Shown here: piece after piece, positions 17,694-21,219 of the stretch
Layout of the letters: each line of letters starts with the position of its first letter
Position numbering within the stretch: position 1 is the stretch's first letter
From: a virus
Length of the DNA: 21,219 bases
Virus record (IMG/VR): IMGVR_UViG_3300037493_003238
Location: 1 to 21,219 of that record
Strand: one strand, 5' to 3'
Notes under the pieces: model-generated
What the model was told of the DNA's origin: nothing
Seen by the model: only the letters and a program-made list of their open reading frames with translations
Database searches by the model: none
Translations under genes and position numbers: made by a program

Positions 17694-17940
17694 CTTTTTT
17701 ATTTTTTAAACAGTAATTAGCATGTCGTATTTTTCTCTGGTTTGGTATAAACTTTCCTAAGTGATCAATGTGTATAACAAGAAACTTTTCAGGGTCATAA
17801 AAATTGTTAATCTTTTTATCTTGATTAGAAATTACTTCAGCAATCTTAGAACCTAATAGGTGAAATATTTCTTCTGCTTGTGAAATAGTTATACCGTGGC
17901 GCTTAGCAGTCTGCTCTAGAATTTCTCTCTGCTTATTCAT
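17671..17940 (-). CDS. IHF/HU-like DNA-bending protein
   Basis: 89 residues from the ATG at 17938-17940; a start 8 codons further upstream is possible, but this one overlaps the preceding stop by 8 nt in the manner of its neighbours. Two N-terminal helices (KQREILEQTAKRHG, SQAEEIFHLLGSKIAEVI) are followed by strands FLVIHIDHLGKFIP and basic RKIRHANY, which resembles the helix-helix-beta order of HU/IHF-type proteins. crAss-like phages carry IHF-type genes near the head module. It would bend or compact DNA, possibly at packaging or replication sites. The usual extended arm motif is not clearly visible, so the assignment is moderate. Confidence 0.55.
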   Translation of the reverse strand: MNKQREILEQTAKRHGITISQAEEIFHLLGSKIAEVISNQDKKINNFYDPEKFLVIHIDHLGKFIPNQRKIRHANYCLKNKKDEHNTDN

Positions 17941-18538
17941 TAGGCATATCAATCGAAATATCAAAGTCTTCTTCTTCCATTACAGCTACTTTAGATGCGT
18001 CAATGTCTTTGCTAGCATTAACTGCAGCTTTGGCATGTTCCATAATTATATCATGGGCCTTGTTTAGCTCTTCAGTAATAACTTTTGTGTCTTCTACGTG
18101 TTTTTCTATTATCTGCTCATCTAACTCTTCGGTAAAAGTCTTAGGCTTAGGAGGAGTAATAGTATTGACAAAGTTAACTTCTATCCTGAATCCTTCTTCG
18201 TCAGGATTAAATAATAACTCTTGGTGAATAGCATTGTTTTCACTTAGCAAAGGTTTAGAGAAAAGTAACTTCTTCTTAAGTCTAGAAATAATAACGTTAA
18301 ACTGTTTTTCTTCTATAGCTAACTCCTCTCTGATTTCTTTACGCATATCAGTAGATAGAATAAACTTGCCTCTCTTATCCTGTGGCAGTGCTGCGTACTC
18401 ATTATCTAATCGGATTAACTCTGCCAATACATCTCTCTCTTGTGGAGTAATGTTTAACATGAAGTTCATAAAAGCCAGAATCTGCCGATAGATTTTTGTT
18501 TTGTTAGTAGGCAGACTAATGATCTTTTTTTGTTTCAT
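17933..18538 (-). CDS. Hypothetical protein with possible winged-helix N-terminal half
   Basis: 201 residues. After a basic start, TPQERDVLAELIRL, MRKEIREELAIEEKQF and NVIISRLKKKLLF read like the three helices of a helix-turn-helix or winged-helix domain (about residues 30-95). The remainder is acidic and helical (EELDEQIIEKHVEDTK) and ends DISIDMPNE. The ATG overlaps the preceding gene by 23 nt and its stop overlaps the IHF-like gene by 8 nt. It may be a DNA-binding regulator or packaging accessory protein. No family is recognised with certainty. Confidence 0.65.
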   Translation of the reverse strand: MKQKKIISLPTNKTKIYRQILAFMNFMLNITPQERDVLAELIRLDNEYAALPQDKRGKFILSTDMRKEIREELAIEEKQFNVIISRLKKKLLFSKPLLSENNAIHQELLFNPDEEGFRIEVNFVNTITPPKPKTFTEELDEQIIEKHVEDTKVITEELNKAHDIIMEHAKAAVNASKDIDASKVAVMEEEDFDISIDMPNE

Positions 18539-18890
18539 CGATAATTGTTTTTTGTAATAGTTTATCTGAAGCTAACATCTTACCTACTTCATACCAAGTT
18601 GTAAGCGCTCCTTGCGTTAGTGCGCCAATTACATCTACGATAACAAGATACTCCATGTTCTTAGCGTCTACGTTAGACGGTCTTTCATATTTAAATTGCT
18701 GTAAAGTTTTCTCACCGTACCCTGCTTCTTTGACTATAATGTCTACTACCCATCCCTTAAAATCTTCTTCTTCTATAGGATAAGAGCTATACTTAAATTG
18801 CAACCCATGGGCCATGCTCTTGTCAGTTGCATTAATAAAACTTGCTGCTAAGATTTCTTTAGCAATCTTTAATTTCTCCGTTGTCCCCAT
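18516..18890 (-). CDS. Hypothetical protein
   Basis: 124 residues, alpha/beta, soluble. It opens with a helix (TEKLKIAKEILAASF), then has strands KGWVVDIIVKEA and MEYLVIVDVIGAL. It overlaps the neighbour on each side (32 nt with the gene before, 23 nt with the gene after), placing it in the same polycistronic run. I recognise no family and see no catalytic signature. Confidence 0.65.
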   Translation of the reverse strand: MGTTEKLKIAKEILAASFINATDKSMAHGLQFKYSSYPIEEEDFKGWVVDIIVKEAGYGEKTLQQFKYERPSNVDAKNMEYLVIVDVIGALTQGALTTWYEVGKMLASDKLLQKTIIDETKKDH

Positions 18891-19062
18891 TTTTGTTTAT
18901 AATATTAATTTCTAAAATAAAGAGATCTGTGGCTGCTAGAAAATAATTAGTTTCTAGAATCTTATTGTGCTGTCGGCAATAAGTTTCATACTGTTCTAGC
19001 AGCCGTTGCTCCCTGTTAAATAATTTCTCTAACCTGTCTGAAAAAAACTCTCCAATTTTCAC
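18859..19062 (-). CDS. Small helical hypothetical protein, GTG start
   Basis: 67 residues starting at a GTG (bases 19060-19062); no internal ATG could replace it. A charged helix (FFSDRLEKLFNREQRLLEQYETY) is followed by a hydrophobic segment (YFLAATDLFILEINII) too polar at its ends to be a sure membrane span. It starts 9 bp after the winged-helix gene and overlaps the next gene by 32 nt. Function unknown. The start codon is unusual for this window. Confidence 0.5.
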   Translation of the reverse strand: MKIGEFFSDRLEKLFNREQRLLEQYETYCRQHNKILETNYFLAATDLFILEINIINKNGDNGEIKDC

Positions 19063-19071
19063 CTCAGTAGC

Positions 19072-19377
19072 CTATAAAGAAAAAATCTCCATGTTGAGTC
19101 TGTATCTTCCTCTTGTTTCGGCAGTGCGTATTAAGTCTCTTTCTTTAAGAGAAGCAATATGCTTGTCAAGTGTAGGAGGCGATATGCCCATCTTATTCAT
19201 TATTGTAATTTTATTTTGCTTATCTGCGTACCATAGGTTCCGTTCAAAGTCTAGTTGTCTTAAAATATAAAACAACACATGAAACGTCCTATCGTTAGAC
19301 TTTAGTAATACGCTTTCGTTAGTGTCTAAATACACTGCTACCATCTTTCTGTTCTTATTGTGAGTTGCTCTATACAT
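19072..19377 (-). CDS. RepL-like winged-helix DNA-binding protein
   Basis: 101 residues from the ATG at 19375-19377. The frame stays open to a TTG at 19431, but that extension lies inside the GATAGT operator repeats; an ATG at 19387-19389 is the main alternative. The layout is strand (MVAVYLDTNESVLL), helix (RTFHVLFYILRQL), helix-turn-helix (KITIMNKMG, SPPTLDKHIASLKERDLI) and wing (RTAETRGRYRLNMEIF). The GRYRLN..IF ending is like the RepL family of plasmid replication initiators, also carried by crAss-like phages. It is first in the leftward transcript, directly beside the operator cluster, so it may control that promoter itself or initiate replication nearby. Confidence 0.7.
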   Translation of the reverse strand: MYRATHNKNRKMVAVYLDTNESVLLKSNDRTFHVLFYILRQLDFERNLWYADKQNKITIMNKMGISPPTLDKHIASLKERDLIRTAETRGRYRLNMEIFSL

Positions 19378-19390
19378 GCAAATATACATA

Positions 19391-19587
19391 TTTGATAGTA
19401 CAAATATCATAATAATAATGATACTATCCAAATTTGATAGTCGAAATATAAAAGTTTGATAGAAGAAGAAATAGTAGGTGTATCTACTAGGAAATGTGAA
19501 TAATAATAGTTATGAGACGTACTATCACTTCCATGGTAGTCGTACTATCATTGCGTGTTATGTTATTACTATCACTCTAATGATAGT
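19391..19587. promoter_or_regulatory. ACTATC/GATAGT operator cluster in the divergent region
   Basis: The exact hexamer occurs seven times, as GATAGT at 19394, 19436 and 19582 and as ACTATC at 19423, 19521, 19544 and 19568, with a near copy GATAGA at 19458. They form inverted repeats: 19393-19409 (TGATA, 7 nt, TATCA), 19423-19441 (ACTATC, 7 nt, GATAGT) and 19568-19587 (ACTATC, 8 nt, GATAGT). CGTACTATCA is directly repeated at 19518 and 19541, 23 bp apart, about two helical turns. Spacing suggests a dimeric regulator. The adjacent winged-helix protein is the natural candidate. Confidence 0.75.
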
Positions 19588-19858
19588 AATAGCCATACGG
19601 GAGTGGTAGTAAAATCTTGTAACTTGCTTATATAAAGCACATTAACTTTTTTAAATTACTACATAGATAACCTATGAAATAGGTATATGCGTATCTAACC
19701 CTTGGTATCATTGGTTTGTAGGAATTTTTTTATATATTTTTTTTCAGAATTCTTTCAGATGTGACTGTCGTGGTTACCACCTAAAACAATCACCCCTACT
19801 AAAGTTGGGCGCGGGGAAAATCCCCCCGTCATTACACATTCCCTAATACCTAGAACCC
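19588..19858. other. AT-rich intergenic segment, then GC-rich leader of the 101-codon ORF
   Basis: No gene is seen. 19626-19638 (GCTT...AAGC) and 19670-19684 (ACCTAT-GAA-ATAGGT) are small hairpins. Long T runs fill about 19725-19745. From about 19760 composition shifts to GC-rich: GTGGTTACCAC (19770-19780) is a perfect palindrome, and CGGGG/CCCCG at 19812-19828 is a strong hairpin 31 nt before the ATG. No confident promoter boxes are visible; TATCATTGG near 19706 is only a weak match to the Bacteroidota -7 box. Confidence 0.5.
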
Positions 19859-20164
19859 ATGGCTCTTAACCGTTCCCTCATTTCAGACCAGATTAAAATC
19901 TACGGTCAGAAACTCTACGTCGAAATCGCTAACCTCGGCACGCTTGCGCCAGACGAGTACACGCTGATGCCTGACGCTCGTTCAATCGACTGCGGCGACG
20001 GGCTCTTTGCCTCTATCCGTCAAGCGACTATCGACGCAGGCTTCGACGCTGACTACGTATTCACCGTTGGCGAATTCGAAGCACAGCGCGATGCCGACGG
20101 TACACGCGAAGACGGTACGACATGGACCGTTGCCAAAGGCAAGCGCGTCCTTATGGCGTACTAA
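19859..20164 (+). CDS. GC-rich 101-codon ORF of unknown function
   Basis: 101 residues beginning MALNRSLISDQIKIYGQ and ending AKGKRVLMAY; acidic, no membrane segment, probably alpha/beta. I count roughly 56% G+C against about one-third in neighbouring genes, with C- and G-ending codons (CTC, GTC, GAC, GGC, ACG) that the other genes avoid. It is the first rightward ORF after the operator cluster, with a hairpin 6 nt past its stop, so it looks like a self-contained expressed cassette. I recognise no family. The composition points to recent acquisition from a GC-richer source, or a joined foreign segment in the assembly. A clean frame with sensible codons argues against chance. Confidence 0.65.
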   Translation: MALNRSLISDQIKIYGQKLYVEIANLGTLAPDEYTLMPDARSIDCGDGLFASIRQATIDAGFDADYVFTVGEFEAQRDADGTREDGTTWTVAKGKRVLMAY

Positions 20165-20170
20165 CCCATT

Positions 20171-20197
20171 GGAGCACCACGCAAGTGGTGTTCCTTT
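20171..20197 (+). terminator. Terminator-like GNRA hairpin after the GC-rich ORF
   Basis: GGAGCACCAC (20171-20180) pairs with GTGGTGTTCC (20185-20194) over 10 bp, including one G-U pair, around a GCAA tetraloop of the GNRA class, and is followed by TTT. It begins 6 nt after the stop codon. The short T tract makes termination leaky at best; it may instead be the first helix of the structured RNA that follows. Confidence 0.6.
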
Positions 20198-20377
20198 GAC
20201 GCAGTAACCCTGAATAGCGTTCTAATCCTTGCATAAAGAAGGCGTGACCACGGCGAGAGTGTGGTATTCTTTACCCTTAACACCCTAATACTGAGTACTA
20301 TGGAAACATATGTGATTCTTTCTGGTGTGGTTACTAATCTCAATTGGTTAGTTAACCCTAATGCCTAAGGCATTGAT

Positions 20378-20411
20378 AAGTCATACTCTTTTATATTAAA
20401 GGGTATGGCTT
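20378..20411 (+). other. 14-bp hairpin of the structured RNA
   Basis: 20378-20391 pairs with 20398-20411 over 14 contiguous base pairs with two U-G pairs, closing a 6-nt loop (TATATT). It immediately precedes the first copy of the duplicated RNA unit. Confidence 0.75.
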
Positions 20412-20417
20412 AATTTA

Positions 20418-20592
20418 ATTAATGTATTCAACTCGGTGGCCGATTTATCTCTCGGAGTTGATACATTAATAATACTCTCATCCAATTGCAGGATAAGATT
20501 GCCATATAAACCCTTCATTAAGTAAGGTAACTTCATCGCCTTCGGGATTGGGAGTAAGCAATATAGTTAAGGGTTGCAACCTTATGAGAGTA
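20418..20592 (+). repeat. Duplicated RNA unit, copy 1
   Basis: Helix ATTAATGTAT/ATACATTAAT (20418-20427/20461-20470), extended by CAACTC/GAGTTG, is followed directly by CTCTCATCCAATTGCAGG and closes with AAGGGTTGCAACCTTATGAG (from 20569). Inside lie a UUCG-capped stem (about 20530-20555) and AACCCTT/AAGGGTT (20509-20515/20569-20575). Copy 2 is at 20647-20849. Confidence 0.75.
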
Positions 20593-20646
20593 CGAAAGGA
20601 CGTGATATTCGTCGTATACCTGAGCATGTAGATAAACTGCTCATTC

Positions 20647-20849
20647 ATTAATGTTGTAATAGCAAACTTAAATAACTTGCGAAAACTATTGTATGCTCAT
20701 ATCGTGAGACCCGAAGGGCACAAAACATATGCTGACACTTAGAGTACAATAGAATTACAACATTATTAATTCTCTCATCCAAGCAGGTCTATAGTGTCTA
20801 ACCATTTGGAAACACATTATATTGCAAGGATTGCAACCTTGTGAGAGAG
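20647..20849 (+). repeat. Duplicated RNA unit, copy 2
   Basis: Helix 20649-20660/20754-20765 shares ATTAATGT and ACATTA with copy 1. It is followed by CTCTCATCCAAGCAGG (from 20772) and closes with AAGGATTGCAACCTTGTGAG (from 20826). The interior differs: it holds GCAA/TTGC (20662-20665/20677-20680), CTATTGTA/TACAATAG (20686-20693/20745-20752), CATAT/ATATG and a GTG-AGA-CCC-GAA-GGG-CAC stem at 20704-20721. Confidence 0.75.
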
Positions 20850-20857
20850 CCATTTAT

Positions 20858-20957
20858 AAGATAAGTTGGGAAGGGTACTTAGTGACCCATAAGAGCCAGG
20901 CTGACCGAAGGGAGAGCTACAATGATAAACAACGGCTGTATGATCCCAACTTATCTT
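20858..20957 (+). other. 14-bp closed multibranch domain of the structured RNA
   Basis: AAGATAAGTTGGGA (20858-20871) pairs perfectly with TCCCAACTTATCTT (20944-20957). Inside are GGGTAC/GTGACCC (20873-20888) and a nested AGCC/GGCT (20894-20897/20934-20937) arm carrying a CC-GAA-GGG loop, giving a three-way junction. Confidence 0.75.
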
Positions 20958-20964
20958 TTGCTAA

Positions 20965-21063
20965 TGCACCATTTCTACTTCCCAAGGGTAGACAGTTATA
21001 ATTCTTGAATGACAAGGAATTACGATATAGTTATCGTATGGACAAAGCCTATAACTGAGTGCA
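20965..21063 (+). other. 3'-terminal junction domain of the structured RNA
   Basis: TGCAC (20965-20969) pairs with GTGCA (21059-21063). Within it are hairpin CTAC..GTAG (20975-20991), helix CAGTTATA/TATAACTG (20993-21000/21050-21057), and two hairpins inside that: ATTCTTG/CAAGGAAT (21001-21020) and TACGATA/TATCGTA (21021-21038) with a UAGU loop. A T-rich run (TTTTATTATTT) follows and could end the RNA, though no canonical terminator is present. Confidence 0.7.
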
Positions 21064-21097
21064 GAGGGATTTTATTATTTACCTAAAACTTAAAGCC

Positions 21098-21219
21098 ATG
21101 AACCAAGAAAAACTATCAAACATTGTTGTAGACACAAGAGATTTAAAATCGTTTTGCCATAAACTATCTAGACTTGCTGAGAATGATACAGCAACTGATA
21201 GTTTTAAATTCACACAGAA
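21098..21219 (+). CDS. Start of a rightward gene, cut by the window edge
   Basis: An ATG at 21098 opens a frame that stays open for 40 codons to the last base (MNQEKLSNIVVDTRDLKSFC at the start). The leader CTAAAACTTAAAGCC is A-rich and lacks a Shine-Dalgarno, like the other genes here, and base composition is phage-like. It begins about 33 nt after the structured RNA ends, so it may be transcribed together with it. Too little is visible to name a function. It is probably the first gene of the rightward (early or replication) arm. Confidence 0.65.
   Translation, partial: MNQEKLSNIVVDTRDLKSFCHKLSRLAENDTATDSFKFTQ

Larger units (their letters stand above)
20230..21065 (+). ncRNA. Large structured noncoding RNA candidate (~0.84 kb)
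   Basis: No convincing ORF exists here, yet nested inverted repeats fill it. Main helices: 20234-20240/20267-20273 with 20247-20251/20261-20265; 20329-20337/20348-20357; 20360-20365/20369-20374; 20378-20391/20398-20411; 20418-20434/20455-20470; 20473-20481/20584-20592; 20621-20626/20638-20643; 20649-20660/20754-20765; 20686-20693/20745-20752; 20770-20778/20841-20849; 20858-20871/20944-20957; 20993-21000/21050-21057. A CC-UUCG-GG loop is at 20539-20546. Mismatches are U-G when read on the plus strand (20381/20408, 20387/20402, 20778/20841) and would be A-C on the minus strand, so the RNA is plus-strand. Size and style recall GOLLD and ROOL RNAs of phages, but no family match can be claimed. 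Ends are approximate. Confidence 0.7.

Noticed and set aside
19378-19431. N-terminal extension of the winged-helix gene to a TTG at 19431
   Set aside because: The extension is hydrophobic and Ile-rich, starts at a weak codon and consists of the operator repeats; ATG codons at 19389 and 19377 fit better.
19725-19745. Long T runs as a terminator
   Set aside because: No stable stem directly precedes the T tract on the plus strand, and no gene ends there.
20161-20343. 60-codon minus-strand ORF and 66-codon plus-strand ORF (20007-20207) around the GC-rich cassette
   Set aside because: Both overlap the better GC-rich ORF or the structured RNA, have low-complexity basic translations, and lack a plausible leader.
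20230-21065. Group I or group II intron, tmRNA, RNase P RNA or tRNA
   Set aside because: I found no group II domain V-like hairpin, no group I P7-type core, no tRNA-like acceptor/T-arm (GTTCRA), and no RNase P signature. There are no flanking split exons either.

Overview
The window looks like part of the genome of a tailed double-stranded DNA phage of a Bacteroidota host, most likely a crAss-like or related podovirus-type lineage. The evidence is the gene set and order (small-terminase candidate, zinc-ribbon protein, large terminase, portal, scaffold candidate, major capsid protein, virion protein, head-tail adaptor, tail and fibre genes), an IHF/HU-like protein and a RepL-like winged-helix protein beside the head module, a low G+C content, and start codons preceded by A-rich leaders instead of Shine-Dalgarno sequences. 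The lineage assignment rests on motifs and gene order, not on a database search.

Left arm (1-19431, all on the minus strand, so read from right to left). Transcription appears to start near 19.4 kb. A RepL-like winged-helix protein is followed by a run of tightly overlapping small genes, including an IHF/HU-like protein and a small-terminase candidate. Then come a cysteine-rich zinc-ribbon protein, the large terminase, the portal, a scaffold candidate, the major capsid protein (followed by a terminator), a conserved virion protein, the head-tail adaptor, and a beta-rich tail or head protein (followed by a second terminator). A fibre/adhesin block closes the arm: two proteins with cysteine-rich tails, two collagen-like proteins, small jelly-roll-like fibre proteins, and a cysteine-repeat protein that runs off the left edge.

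Divergent hub (19378-21097). About 1.7 kb separates the leftward genes from the first rightward gene of ordinary composition. It begins with a cluster of seven ACTATC/GATAGT sites arranged as inverted and direct repeats, a likely operator region for the adjacent winged-helix repressor-like gene. Next is a 101-codon rightward ORF with about 56% G+C, strikingly unlike the AT-rich surroundings, with a hairpin right after its stop. The remaining ~0.85 kb (about 20230-21065) has no convincing ORF but is densely packed with nested inverted repeats, UUCG and GNRA tetraloops and G-U pairs that only make sense on the plus strand. Within it a ~175-200 nt bipartite unit occurs twice, and the two copies show compensatory base changes in their helices. 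I interpret this as a large structured noncoding RNA, comparable in scale and style to the ornate phage RNAs GOLLD and ROOL, but I cannot assign it to a known family. It ends about 30 nt before a rightward gene (21098 to the window edge), so it could be a free RNA or an exceptionally long structured leader.

The RNA with its internal duplication is the most interesting element. Next are the foreign-looking GC-rich ORF and the operator cluster that sits where both transcription units begin.
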